From IMG/VR virus record IMGVR_UViG_3300042939_000283, positions 1-43,249 of that record: a stretch of DNA of 43,249 bases; one strand, 5' to 3'. A program made the translations under genes and the position numbers. Below the pieces are notes generated by a model that did not search any database, was not told the origin of the DNA, and saw only the letters and a program-made list of their open reading frames with translations. The stretch is from a virus. Below are positions 1 to 7,154 of this stretch, in pieces; positions within the stretch are counted from its first letter, which is position 1, and each line of letters begins with the position of its first letter.

Positions 1-1026
1 GGTAGCGTTCACCGTTGCGGCTTGCGAGTAAGCCGCTACCGTATTCCCTGAGTCTGCACTATTTCCGAGTGCAACGGTCCATGCAATGGGACCGTTGCTT
101 AATTCAGCAGGTTCAGCAACCGCACCAGTGCCGGAGCACATCGCAATCGCGATCGTTCCTGCTGTCTCTGTCGCAATCGTTGATGGTGGAAAATAAGGCA
201 TTGTAGTGCTTAGGGTGGTGTTTGCGTAAACAACTTCAGTCCATCCCGAAATCCTGTAAGCAATGCACGTGCTTGATTCGCTGATGGACGTTGTGACAGA
301 TACCGTCGTCCCTTCACTTCCTGAGGCTGTCTTTGAAAACAAAATACTCTGATCGGTTGCAGTGATTGTGGAGATAGCAATAGACCAGCCCGATGGCGTT
401 GTAATGGTGCCCGATGTTCCGTCTTTGTTGAACCACAGAAGCAGCAAATCACCCGATGCGATACCCGATGGCAGGTTGACCGTGTGTGTTGTTTGATTGG
501 CTGAGAAGTAGGTTACCGCAACGCCTTCAATCACTGGGGCTCCACTCAGTGTCGGCATTGCATCATATGTGATCTCCAAATATGCGACGTCCACATACAC
601 TTCGCCGTCAGGCGTCGCCCCAGTGTAGGTCAATTCAAACGCTGGTGCTGAACTACTGAGCCCGCCATATTCGCCCGTCACCGTGCAAGATGCCCAACCC
701 CATGCACCTGATGACGGCTTGCCTGTCAGTGTTCCAGACCTCCAAACACCGTTGAGACGGATTCGGACCGCACTAATGTCGCCGTCGCTGTTGCTGTCAA
801 ATTTCAGATACACCCACAGCTTTGCACTAGTAATCAATCCTGTTGCTGTCGGTGATGCACACCCGTACTGCTGAGCACCAGACGAATCACCCGAATAGTA
901 TGCGTAGTCGCTCGTTCCGCCTGCGGTTGGCTGCGTAGTCGCGTCATCGATCAGCGTGAACGGGTTGCTTCCGCCCCAGCCGGAATTGAGTGTCGCGTTC
1001 GGACGTAGTGGTGAAGTCGTCGGCAC
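1..1026 (-). CDS. Putative tail fibre/adhesin, copy 1 (3' end outside window)
   Basis: The frame opens at a GTG (1026-1024) with GGGGAG about eight bases upstream and stays open to base 1, so about 342 codons are present and the C-terminus is off the left edge. The product is rich in Ser, Thr, Gly and Ala, has no enzyme motif and no cysteine-rich domain, and looks like a beta-rich virion surface protein. It is very similar along its whole length to the protein encoded at 42086-43249, differing by scattered substitutions. It starts 4 bases after the stop of the gene at 1030-1632 and would be co-transcribed with it. The fibre role is inferred from composition and from its position next to another fibre-like gene if the ends are joined; no sequence family was recognised. 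Confidence 0.6.
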   Translation of the reverse strand, partial: MPTTSPLRPNATLNSGWGGSNPFTLIDDATTQPTAGGTSDYAYYSGDSSGAQQYGCASPTATGLITSAKLWVYLKFDSNSDGDISAVRIRLNGVWRSGTLTGKPSSGAWGWASCTVTGEYGGLSSSAPAFELTYTGATPDGEVYVDVAYLEITYDAMPTLSGAPVIEGVAVTYFSANQTTHTVNLPSGIASGDLLLLWFNKDGTSGTITTPSGWSIAISTITATDQSILFSKTASGSEGTTVSVTTSISESSTCIAYRISGWTEVVYANTTLSTTMPYFPPSTIATETAGTIAIAMCSGTGAVAEPAELSNGPIAWTVALGNSADSGNTVAAYSQAATVNAT

Positions 1027-1029
1027 TCG

Positions 1030-1632
1030 TTACGCTCCCCACGCTGTTTCTGCGGCTGCTGCGATTGTTATTGGCGTCGATTCTGCCAATCTCGATTCCG
1101 CTTCGGCTGCCTCACGGGCTGCGTTGCATTTCACGATCACGGCTGCGACTGCGGCCTCTTTTTCCGCTGCGGCTTTTTGTGCTGTGTACTCAGCCTCTGT
1201 CAGTGTCGAGAACAACCACCCTCCACCCAAATCAGCGACTGCGTCGAAGTCTGCGAGTGTCGGCATTGTCGCCTGACCAGCAAACGCAGTACGCATTGCC
1301 CAGAACGGAGCAGCGTGAGCAGGCGACGTCGTATCAAATGTGACGTTTCGAGGGTTTGTAATGTGTGATAGCCATCGATCCAAAGCAGCGACGGATTCAG
1401 TTTGATTTGCTGCGACCAGTGCCGCCTTCATCGCCAGCACGGTGCCCGTCCATTTCTCGTCGGTCTGGTTGCTGACGAGTTTCGTGAGCATGCCGCGAAA
1501 ATTCAGCAGGAACAGCAGTTCTGATAATTGAATCGGACGAGCCGTTAAACCGCAAGCCGTTAACTGTGCAACGATTTCCGCATCAGTCCCAGTGAGACCC
1601 AGGGCTTGTGCTTTTTGATAAGCGTTACTCAT
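1030..1632 (-). CDS. Unknown protein, Ala-rich, 200 aa
   Basis: I chose the ATG at 1632 (MSNAYQKAQ) because GAGG lies six bases upstream; ATGs at 1644 and 1656 are also in frame. No family recognised. The N-terminal half is mixed helical; the C-terminal part (AEYTAQKAAAEKEAAVAAV and onward) is an alanine/glutamate-rich helix suited to a coiled coil. It lies immediately upstream of fibre copy 1, with only 3 bases between its stop and that GTG. A role as a virion accessory or fibre-linked protein is inference from position only. Confidence 0.7.
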   Translation of the reverse strand: MSNAYQKAQALGLTGTDAEIVAQLTACGLTARPIQLSELLFLLNFRGMLTKLVSNQTDEKWTGTVLAMKAALVAANQTESVAALDRWLSHITNPRNVTFDTTSPAHAAPFWAMRTAFAGQATMPTLADFDAVADLGGGWLFSTLTEAEYTAQKAAAEKEAAVAAVIVKCNAAREAAEAESRLAESTPITIAAAAETAWGA

Positions 1633-1716
1633 GAGATCCCTCATCTCCTTCCACACCGAAACTCAGATACCAGATCGTTTTGATCACGTTGCACAACAAA
1701 CGGAAAGAGGCTTTGA

Positions 1717-2421
1717 TCAATCTACTGCCACCCACCGAGGTTGGCTTAGGTCCAACCCGTGCAACCGTGCTTCCTGCACTGCCGGTGGTTTACTCAACTG
1801 CACCTCAATCAGTCCCACTTTCTCTGCGATATCCAGAATGTTGTTCACCCCGAATATCGACATGATTACGACCAGCACGGCGAACGCAATTTTTGGGTGT
1901 TTCATACTGACTCTGATCGTCGCATTGATCCAGTTTTCCTCCTCGGTGCGTGTGGTCAATGTGCTGATATGCTGATTCATCTGTGACAATTGTTCCTGTA
2001 TTTTTTCACACCGCTGCATTGCCTCGCCGAAGGCACTGGCGGTCCCGTTTTTTAATGGATTCCAATTACACACAGCGAACTCAAAATTTCCGATAGCTGG
2101 CTTACGCTGCACAAACAATTGGCCCCATTCGGGCTTCCCGCCTTTTGGGACATATTGCTTAGTGATTAAGTATTCCCGGATTCTACCCGCCTTAAGTTCA
2201 CCAGCCGCGTCTATGTCGGCCTGCAGATCCGCTCCCTCTGCACTTAGCTTTTGCCAGCCTGCTTTTTTTAGCTCACTGATTGAGGAATACCCGGTCCATT
2301 GCAGAAATGCTGCGTTAGCCCAGTAGATTTCGCCATCCACACCGGAGATCAAATAGCACGACGGCATCTCCTGTAAAATCTCAACCAGAATACTCACAGG
2401 TTGTTCATCAATATTCCACAT
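1717..2421 (-). CDS. PAS-domain membrane protein
   Basis: A 234-residue protein with a PAS-like sensor domain at about residues 8-110 (CYLISGVDGEIYWANAAFLQ, then WTGYSSISEL and GWQKL, the usual PAS core order). A predicted coiled-coil region follows (about 134-165), then one hydrophobic membrane segment (about 178-196, IAFAVLVVIMSIF), then a short tail. There is no kinase, GGDEF or HTH output domain, so it is not a standard signalling protein. PAS domains bind small ligands or cofactors, or dimerise; which applies here cannot be read from the sequence. It sits between the envelope/lysis genes and the fibre gene, about 150 bases from each neighbour on its 5' side, so it may have its own promoter. 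The start codon is uncertain, because GGAG is about 15 bases from the ATG. Confidence 0.75.
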   Translation of the reverse strand: MWNIDEQPVSILVEILQEMPSCYLISGVDGEIYWANAAFLQWTGYSSISELKKAGWQKLSAEGADLQADIDAAGELKAGRIREYLITKQYVPKGGKPEWGQLFVQRKPAIGNFEFAVCNWNPLKNGTASAFGEAMQRCEKIQEQLSQMNQHISTLTTRTEEENWINATIRVSMKHPKIAFAVLVVIMSIFGVNNILDIAEKVGLIEVQLSKPPAVQEARLHGLDLSQPRWVAVD

Positions 2422-2463
2422 ATTCTTTGTCCGGTCTCCAAGTGTCTCCGCGATTCAGTTACC

Positions 2464-2515
2464 GGAACGTTCCTTGCCTGCGGTATTGTCCTGCCGGACG
2501 CCGCGGGCTTTTTTT
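2464..2515 (+). terminator. Intrinsic terminator, plus orientation, next to a palindrome
   Basis: GCCTGCGG (2476-2483) pairs with CCGCGGGC (2501-2508; one G-U pair), followed by seven T on the plus strand (2509-2515). A 10-bp perfect palindrome, GGAACGTTCC, lies just before it (2464-2473). No plus-strand gene was found upstream, so the terminator would stop antisense transcription running against the minus-strand genes. This 147-base gap between the genes at 1717-2421 and 2569-2886 holds nothing else that I recognise. Confidence 0.55.
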
Positions 2516-2568
2516 ATTTCCACCGTACCATCAGATCGGGATCACCTCCCCTCTATGGTTCCTGATTG

Positions 2569-2886
2569 TTACGCCTGCGTCCTGTCGTAAAGCCAGGCCA
2601 CGATTTGAGCCACAACCGCACGAAACACCATCCACATCAGCAGATATCCAATTCCCTGAGGATAAATCTGATTGATAGCATCCTGTTTCGTGCGAGGTCT
2701 GTTTGGTCCTTCCAATGCCTTTTCAAATTCAGCCAGCGTATCAATGCACAATTGACGTTTTCGGGAACGTTGCTTCGGTTCTTTGCGATTTACCCACGCC
2801 TGTTGCGGTAGCTCTTGACACTTGAACTCACGCAACATGTCTATGACTATTTCGTTGCGGTCTCTGTCGAGAAATATCGCACTCAT
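2569..2886 (-). CDS. Small protein with C-terminal membrane segment
   Basis: A 105-residue protein whose ATG overlaps the TGA of the upstream lipoprotein gene (ATGA), so it is translationally coupled. It has a charged N-terminal part rich in Lys and Arg (NRKEPKQRSRKRQL) and one hydrophobic segment near the C-terminus (GIGYLLMWMVFRAVVAQIVA, about residues 78-97). No family recognised. A role in lysis or envelope modification is possible from the neighbourhood but not shown. Confidence 0.7.
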   Translation of the reverse strand: MSAIFLDRDRNEIVIDMLREFKCQELPQQAWVNRKEPKQRSRKRQLCIDTLAEFEKALEGPNRPRTKQDAINQIYPQGIGYLLMWMVFRAVVAQIVAWLYDRTQA

Positions 2887-3857
2887 TTGAACCTCACAGT
2901 CAAATCAGGAGCACCTGACAACAGCAGCGTGACTGACCGTGCCGCAGAGTCGTACTGAATGCCACGCAATGCCGCAGTCCACTTCGCACGCCATTTCGTC
3001 AGCGTGATTTTGGCCGGTGGATTTAACGTGATTGTTTTCGCCGTGTCGCTGATGGTGCGAGTCGATGCGGACCACTCGAAAGCAATACCGGCTGTCGCGT
3101 TTGCGTATCGGCCCGTTTCGAATATTTCGAATACCGCCGCCGTCGCGACGTCCGGTGCATCGATGTCGATATTGAGCAGGCTTCCGAATGGCTGCTGTGC
3201 TGCCTCATCGCTCAAATGAGCAGTCAGAGCAGCGGCAACAGTGTCAACCGTTACCGCTCCCCCGATCACTTCACACGCAACAGGCGTGCTTCCATCGCGA
3301 AACGTTTTGAGCGTGTTGAACCAGCTTAGCAGCGTCTCGTTTGACTTCGCCCCGGGATAGCTTGCGGATTTGTCGTATGGAATCCATCGCGGCACACCGC
3401 CCATGGCCGCAGCCGTTTCAGCGTTCACTTTCTCGATTGCATACAGATCGAAAGGAATCTTTTCCTGAGAAAGAATTCTTTCTTGTGTGATACAACCACC
3501 GCAGGAAAAAGACCCGTCTGAAGTGTAAAGCGTCGCCACCGGCCCGGACTGCACCGCACGGCTAAAGGTAATCGAAGGCTCGCGAACCGGCTCAATAAAA
3601 TCAGAACCAGCGGGATCTGGAAGCCCGGAGGCAGGTTGCGGTGTGTCCTCCGGCTCAGGTTCAACCGCTGGTTCTGATTCGGAGGGCTCATTGAACTTCG
3701 TTCGAATCGCTTCCAGTGCGATAGTGTTGGGGATTATTGGCTCATCCTCCACGAATACCGATGCGGCGCGAAGTTGTTGCTTCGCTTCTTCGATGCTGGC
3801 CTGCTGCGTTGCATCGACGCAGCCAGTCAGCAGAATGATTGTCATCAGATACCGCAT
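2883..3857 (-). CDS. Lipoprotein with thioredoxin/glutaredoxin-like CGGC motif
   Basis: A 324-residue protein with a short signal peptide ending in a lipobox (LLTGC, lipidated Cys13), then a Pro/Glu-rich spacer (about residues 55-95). A domain with the order YTSDGSFSCGGCITQERIL (C119-x-x-C122) followed by VPRWIPYD resembles a thioredoxin or glutaredoxin fold: CxxC then a 'cis-Pro'-like VP. The C-terminal 150 residues are a separate unrecognised domain. It is predicted to be anchored to a membrane after export. It follows the papain-like protease gene, and a thiol-redox lipoprotein next to a cysteine protease is suggestive, but a functional link is inference. Confidence 0.75.
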   Translation of the reverse strand: MRYLMTIILLTGCVDATQQASIEEAKQQLRAASVFVEDEPIIPNTIALEAIRTKFNEPSESEPAVEPEPEDTPQPASGLPDPAGSDFIEPVREPSITFSRAVQSGPVATLYTSDGSFSCGGCITQERILSQEKIPFDLYAIEKVNAETAAAMGGVPRWIPYDKSASYPGAKSNETLLSWFNTLKTFRDGSTPVACEVIGGAVTVDTVAAALTAHLSDEAAQQPFGSLLNIDIDAPDVATAAVFEIFETGRYANATAGIAFEWSASTRTISDTAKTITLNPPAKITLTKWRAKWTAALRGIQYDSAARSVTLLLSGAPDLTVRFK

Positions 3858-3860
3858 GTG

Positions 3861-4688
3861 TCAGATCCTCAGAGACTTCTTCAGATCCGCCAAAGTGAAC
3901 TCACGTGGTTTGACGTTCGGCATATCAGAAACACCGACAAACACGGACCAACGTGCGCCCAACATTTGTGTGATTGCATTCGGAGACCACTCAGCCCAGC
4001 CTGTATTGCCCCAGCCTTTGCCCCACGAATTCATCATCCAGCAGTACGGCCGACCCTGTGAGTCTTTGCGTTCCGATAGCGAATACAAACTGATGGCATG
4101 CCCGCCACCCTGAGCCCCGCTGTAGTTGTTGACCACCGCAGCATCGACGCTTGCATTCCATGTGATGCCGAGATGCACCGCACCTTGTCCAGATCCCAGA
4201 AATGTGCGAATACCGTCGTAGCTTGTGAGCTTGTATGATTTCCCGATCTTGTAGGTTGCTGCGTCTTTTCGCAGTTCCTCAATCGGTTTCGGCCTGGTCG
4301 GTTCGTATCGTCCGGAGTATGGCCACAGTTCCTCTCGGCAGATTCCAAATTCCGTCGCCAGTCGGATACCGCCTTCGATGGTGCTCCCACGGTCCCCGCT
4401 GATTTGGTCAAGCCGCTGCGTTTCGTAATAACCGTAAGCACGGCTTAGTTGCAGGTCTTCATCGCGTGTTGCGATGACGTAACACCACTCGCATGAGGAG
4501 CTGATGGAATGCCCCTGACAACTTCCAACCGAGCCCTGTTGCTCTACGCGCAAAACTGACCGAGGATCAACGCTGACTTCGTTGTAAGTGCCCCGCATCG
4601 CCAACACTGGATCTTCCGCTGGTAGTGCTGCGAGGACGTCAAAACGTTCGAGGTCAATACGCCAGCCGCCTGTATGGTGTTCGTTCAC
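3861..4688 (-). CDS. Papain-like (C1-type) cysteine protease
   Basis: A 275-residue protein with the full papain signature: oxyanion Gln51 and nucleophile Cys57 in QQGSVGSCQGHS, catalytic His197 in GGGHAISLYS, and Asn220 in MMNSWGKGWGNTGWAEWS. The length fits a mature C1 peptidase core without an inhibitory propeptide or signal peptide. The GTG start (4688) overlaps the upstream TGA (GTGA) and has GGAGGTG just before it. C1 peptidases cut proteins; in a phage the target could be host envelope proteins, a host defence factor or a virion protein. Its place among small membrane and lipoproteins suggests lysis or envelope remodelling, which is inference. No conventional endolysin was seen elsewhere in the window. 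Confidence 0.88.
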   Translation of the reverse strand: MNEHHTGGWRIDLERFDVLAALPAEDPVLAMRGTYNEVSVDPRSVLRVEQQGSVGSCQGHSISSSCEWCYVIATRDEDLQLSRAYGYYETQRLDQISGDRGSTIEGGIRLATEFGICREELWPYSGRYEPTRPKPIEELRKDAATYKIGKSYKLTSYDGIRTFLGSGQGAVHLGITWNASVDAAVVNNYSGAQGGGHAISLYSLSERKDSQGRPYCWMMNSWGKGWGNTGWAEWSPNAITQMLGARWSVFVGVSDMPNVKPREFTLADLKKSLRI

Positions 4689-5065
4689 GGCTTCACCTCC
4701 AGTTTCGCAGCCAGTTCGGCTTCTGTGTTCGTCGCAATGGCTTCTGCAACAACGTCCGTATAGGCTCCGAAATCATCAGCCCGATTGCGAAAACGCTGCC
4801 GAGTAAACCATTCACCAGCCTTCAATCGCCCATCGTCCGTCGTACCATCAAACGGCTGCTGTGCAAGTTCCCGCAAAACGGCAACCTGAGTCTTTCGGTC
4901 AGCGTTGTAGGCATCCTGCAGAACGTCGCTTACAACTGGTGCCGGTGGTTCTGGATTTGGCGTCGGTGCCGCGTCTCGGTTAAAAAACCAGACGCCAGCA
5001 ACTACCAGGATAAACAGCAGCAGCGGATTCGATTCCGGCTGCTCACTTGCTTTTGCTGCTGGCAC
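4685..5065 (-). CDS. Single-pass membrane protein, possible holin/spanin-type
   Basis: I placed the start at GTG 5065 because AAGGGGG lies a few bases upstream; an ATG at 5092 is in frame but overlaps the upstream gene by 50 bases. The 126-residue product has a short polar N-terminus, one membrane segment (NPLLLFILVVAGVWFF, about residues 13-28), a Pro-rich linker (TPNPEPPAPV) and a soluble helical C-terminal domain. No family recognised. It overlaps the lipoprotein gene upstream and the protease gene downstream, so the three are coupled. The lysis role is inferred from topology and neighbours only. Confidence 0.7.
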   Translation of the reverse strand: MPAAKASEQPESNPLLLFILVVAGVWFFNRDAAPTPNPEPPAPVVSDVLQDAYNADRKTQVAVLRELAQQPFDGTTDDGRLKAGEWFTRQRFRNRADDFGAYTDVVAEAIATNTEAELAAKLEVKP

Positions 5066-5456
5066 TTGCCACCCCCTTGACCTCAGGTGCAACGCCGGCA
5101 GCAGTTGATATCAGCCCGAGTATCTGCGCTTTCAATGCGGGATCGCTGGTCTTGCTCAGCAGGTCCGTAAGAATTGCGATGAACTCCGCAATCGTCAGTT
5201 CGTTCGGCGTGTCGTCCGGTGTTGCGGGTTTTCGCAGTATCCCGAGTTTTTGCAGGATGCTGATAATCGGCTGAAGTGCAGTCAGCACCGGTTTGAGCAA
5301 TGACTGGAACGGCGTGAGCAGTGCCGCACCGATAATTGCGACCGTCTGCCAGTTGAGGTTGCTCAGGTCGATTGAAACGCCTGCCTTGTCTTCTGCTGTG
5401 CAGCCTGTCAGGCCGCAGAGAAACCCAGCCATGATAATCCACAAATACCACTTCAT
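5043..5456 (-). CDS. Small lipoprotein
   Basis: A 137-residue product with signal peptide MKWYLWIIMAGFLCGLTGC; the lipobox LTGC predicts lipidation at Cys19. The rest has an amphipathic stretch (AIIGAALLTPFQSLLKPVLT) and a helical domain (TIAEFIAILTDLLSK). GGAGG lies about seven bases before the ATG, and the ATG overlaps the upstream TGA. No family recognised. It could be an outer-membrane spanin-like protein or a superinfection-exclusion lipoprotein; neither can be decided from sequence. Confidence 0.75.
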   Translation of the reverse strand: MKWYLWIIMAGFLCGLTGCTAEDKAGVSIDLSNLNWQTVAIIGAALLTPFQSLLKPVLTALQPIISILQKLGILRKPATPDDTPNELTIAEFIAILTDLLSKTSDPALKAQILGLISTAAGVAPEVKGVASASSKSK

Positions 5457-5644
5457 CGCATTACCTCCCGGAGCGTGAATTTTCGCGGATGTCGATACTG
5501 GCCGCGCTGATCGATGCAGTCTATCGCTGTGCGTTCTTCGTCGATTTGTCGGCGAATCGCTTCTTGTTCGGCCTGCTCTTCAGCGGTCGGGACGTAGTTG
5601 TCCGGTCTTTTGATTACACCGTCTTTGGCTGTGTGTTCTCGCAT
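5453..5644 (-). CDS. Small charged protein, 63 aa
   Basis: A short, strongly charged and probably helical protein (EEQAEQEAIRRQIDEERTAI) with no membrane segment and no recognised family. Its stop overlaps the ATG of the lipoprotein gene, which is the main support for it being real. No convincing ribosome binding site was seen before the ATG at 5644. It would be the first gene of the minus-strand envelope/lysis group. Confidence 0.6.
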   Translation of the reverse strand: MREHTAKDGVIKRPDNYVPTAEEQAEQEAIRRQIDEERTAIDCIDQRGQYRHPRKFTLREVMR

Positions 5645-5666
5645 CGATTACGCAATCAACAAGCGA

Positions 5667-5701
5667 CCCGACACAGTCGGGCTGTTGTTCCATTGATGGA
5701 A
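5667..5701. promoter_or_regulatory. Hairpin and TG-centred palindrome between int and the lysis group
   Basis: CCCGAC-ACA-GTCGGG (5667-5681) forms a tight hairpin, and TTCCAT-TG-ATGGAA (5688-5701) is a perfect palindrome. They lie in the 139-base gap between the int stop (5784) and the first lysis-group gene (5644). The palindrome has the same TG-centred layout as the sites flanking the excisionase-like gene but a different sequence. It may be an operator or the end of the int transcript; there is no strong T-tract. Confidence 0.35.
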
Positions 5702-5783
5702 TTTTGCGTAAGTGCTTAACCGCGCGTCATGAGCGGCTGGCGGGGACTGTACCGCCGGCTGCGTTGATGTCAATAGCAATAAC

Positions 5784-6659
5784 CTATGAGCGGGCCAAAC
5801 GCTCCGTCGTATCGACGATAAGGCCCTGTGCGCTAGGGTCCAAACGCTTAAAGCTTTCAATGAGACGTGCCGTTGAATCTGTTGACGCCTCAAAACACGA
5901 CGGTAGTTTTACTGATGGCCCGACACGCTGCAGTAGCGTCGCTGTGGCTACATAATGCGACATGACCTTTAAGCCACATCCATGCAGCACTGCTCCGGCG
6001 GACGCGTTGGCGATAGTCCATTGAGTGATGCCTTCCTGACGAAAATACTTTGGAAGCACCACAGTCACTGCCGCGTTTTCACACGCATCAGCGATTTCCT
6101 TTCTGATCGCTCGTTTCGCAAAATCTGAAACTGCTCTAAACCGATACGGCCCACGATGCACTATCCTTCGAAGCCATTTTGGCAACGGAATCACGTGCTG
6201 CTTCCCAGTCTTTGAGGCTATCACTGCGAGTGTTTCCGGCCATTCAGTCAGCCGATATCTAAGCAACACCCTCATTGCATCGGACAATCTGAGACCGGTC
6301 CACATCGTCAACGCAATCCATGATTGCAGCCATTCCTGACAATGTGGCCATATCGCGTCAACGATGTCGTGATTCACTCCGACTGGCATAACCTGCCTTT
6401 GTGCAAGCCTTTTCCCAGCACTGATTGAGCTTCCTACGAAATGTCTATGCAGCGTGAGTATGTCGGCAATCGTCGATTCGATTGTGCGCGGCGATAACGC
6501 TCGCCTCAGCAGCTCTGTCCGAATTTGATTTAGGTGTTCCGGGCTCACGTCACCGATTTGAATGTCACCTATTACCGATGCGGCACGGGTGGCAGAATAT
6601 AACGGTTCTCGACGTCGGATGGATTTTGCAGCCAAATACGCTGCGGCTTCGTTAATCAT
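5784..6659 (-). CDS. int: Tyrosine recombinase (phage integrase)
   Basis: A 291-residue integrase. I chose ATG 6659 because AGGAG lies eight bases upstream; an ATG at 6680 is in frame. The C-terminal catalytic domain shows Arg124 in MWTGLRLSDA, a Lys in IASKTGKQHVIPLP (150 or 153), Arg207 in LPKYFRQEG, and the nucleophile Tyr236 in KVMSHYVATA. The His of the HxxR box appears to be Lys204, and the third-box His/Trp appears to be Cys228 (LHGCG). Family knowledge: such enzymes recombine phage attP with a bacterial attB. The adjacent attP carries a tRNA-Val 3' half, which names the likely target. It is not an integron integrase: I see no IntI-specific insertion between the catalytic boxes. Confidence 0.87.
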   Translation of the reverse strand: MINEAAAYLAAKSIRRREPLYSATRAASVIGDIQIGDVSPEHLNQIRTELLRRALSPRTIESTIADILTLHRHFVGSSISAGKRLAQRQVMPVGVNHDIVDAIWPHCQEWLQSWIALTMWTGLRLSDAMRVLLRYRLTEWPETLAVIASKTGKQHVIPLPKWLRRIVHRGPYRFRAVSDFAKRAIRKEIADACENAAVTVVLPKYFRQEGITQWTIANASAGAVLHGCGLKVMSHYVATATLLQRVGPSVKLPSCFEASTDSTARLIESFKRLDPSAQGLIVDTTERLARS

Positions 6660-6754
6660 TGTGGTTGCTCCTGGTGTCATCCGTGCAACCTTATGTCATT
6701 CCGTGAGTCCGGCTGTTTCTTTCTATAAACGGTAGGGTTTTCGATACTAAGGCG

Positions 6755-6802
6755 CTAACGTTGACATCGTGGAGGTCGTTGGTTCGAGTCCAATATCGTC
6801 CA
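6755..6802 (+). other. attP: attP core: 3' half of tRNA-Val(GAC)
   Basis: From the anticodon loop TTGACAT (6761-6767, anticodon GAC) the sequence continues as a tRNA: variable region GGAGGTC, T-stem GTTGG (6778-6782), T-loop TTCGAGT, T-stem CCAAT (6790-6794), acceptor strand ATCGTCC (6795-6801) and discriminator A (6802), with no encoded CCA. It closely resembles the 3' half of bacterial tRNA-Val(GAC). There is no 5' half upstream, so this is not a working tRNA gene. It is the identity segment that would restore the host tRNA after integration. Its position between int and an excisionase-like gene is classical for attP. Confidence 0.9.
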
Positions 6803-6804
6803 TT

Positions 6805-6878
6805 GCCGTAGTTGATGACTTTCGCAAGAAGCCATGCCCGTTGATCGAGTCTCCGGGTTTCAACCAACTACGGCTTTT
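6805..6878 (+). terminator. Long-loop hairpin plus T-tract after the tRNA segment
   Basis: GCCGTAGTTG (6805-6814) is perfectly complementary to CAACTACGGC (6865-6874), followed by TTTT. The loop is about 50 bases. It may be the terminator that would serve the reconstituted host tRNA gene, or an arm structure of attP. The long loop makes ordinary intrinsic termination less certain. Confidence 0.45.
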
Positions 6879-6891
6879 CTATTGCTTCTCG

Positions 6892-6909
6892 GTTTTCAAT
6901 GTCGTAAAT
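6892..6909. promoter_or_regulatory. Candidate operator, imperfect copy
   Basis: GTTTTCAA-TG-TCGTAAAT has the same right half and TG centre as the perfect palindrome at 7130-7147; the left half matches at 5 of 8 positions. It lies just upstream of the excisionase-like HTH gene, where a repressor or the gene's own product would control it. Confidence 0.5.
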
Positions 6910-6918
6910 TGTACGGAT

Positions 6919-7119
6919 ATGAACATGGCAACGCTACAACCATTTTTCACTTCCAAAGAAGCTGGCGACCGTCTCGGCGTAACAGACGCTCGCATCAGGC
7001 AATTGTGTATTGAGTATGAAACTATCGGTAAAAAGCACGGAAACGCATGGATTTTGACCGAGGCGGATTTATTGAAAATCCAAGCTCTTCCGGAATTTCG
7101 AAAAAAATCTGCTTCTTGA
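6919..7119 (+). CDS. Excisionase/MerR-like HTH protein
   Basis: A 66-residue protein starting MNMATLQ. The region FFTSKEAGDRLGVTDARIRQ is a helix-turn-helix of the excisionase/MerR N-terminal type, followed by the short wing GKKHGNAWILTEADLLKIQ. Such proteins bend DNA and direct excision, or repress. The gene is next to attP, is flanked by two copies of a palindrome, and is followed by its own terminator, so it forms a self-contained regulatory unit. An ATG at 6925 is an alternative start, and no strong ribosome binding site is visible. It could be the excisionase, a Cro/Cox-like regulator, or both. Confidence 0.75.
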   Translation: MNMATLQPFFTSKEAGDRLGVTDARIRQLCIEYETIGKKHGNAWILTEADLLKIQALPEFRKKSAS

Positions 7120-7129
7120 TATTGCAATA

Positions 7130-7147
7130 ATTTACGATGTCGTAAAT
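7130..7147. promoter_or_regulatory. Perfect operator palindrome
   Basis: ATTTACGA-TG-TCGTAAAT is an 18-bp perfect inverted repeat with a TG centre, just after the stop of the HTH gene and before its terminator. Half-site TCGTAAAT recurs at 6902-6909. Symmetry and pairing around the gene suggest a dimeric regulator binding both sites. Confidence 0.6.
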
Positions 7148-7154
7148 ACTGCCG

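Noticed and set aside
1-1026. Direct terminal repeats marking a complete linear genome
   Set aside because: The two end regions differ at many positions, so they are paralogous gene copies and not identical terminal repeats.
2427-2675. A plus-strand ORF upstream of the 2476 terminator
   Set aside because: It runs through the terminator and into the antisense of the 2569-2886 gene, with no ribosome binding site.
5784-6659. The tyrosine recombinase as an integron integrase
   Set aside because: It lacks the IntI-specific extra domain as far as I can see, lies 10 kb from the array, and sits beside a tRNA-type attP.
6755-6802. A functional tRNA gene
   Set aside because: Only the 3' half from the anticodon loop is present; no 5' acceptor or D arm lies upstream.
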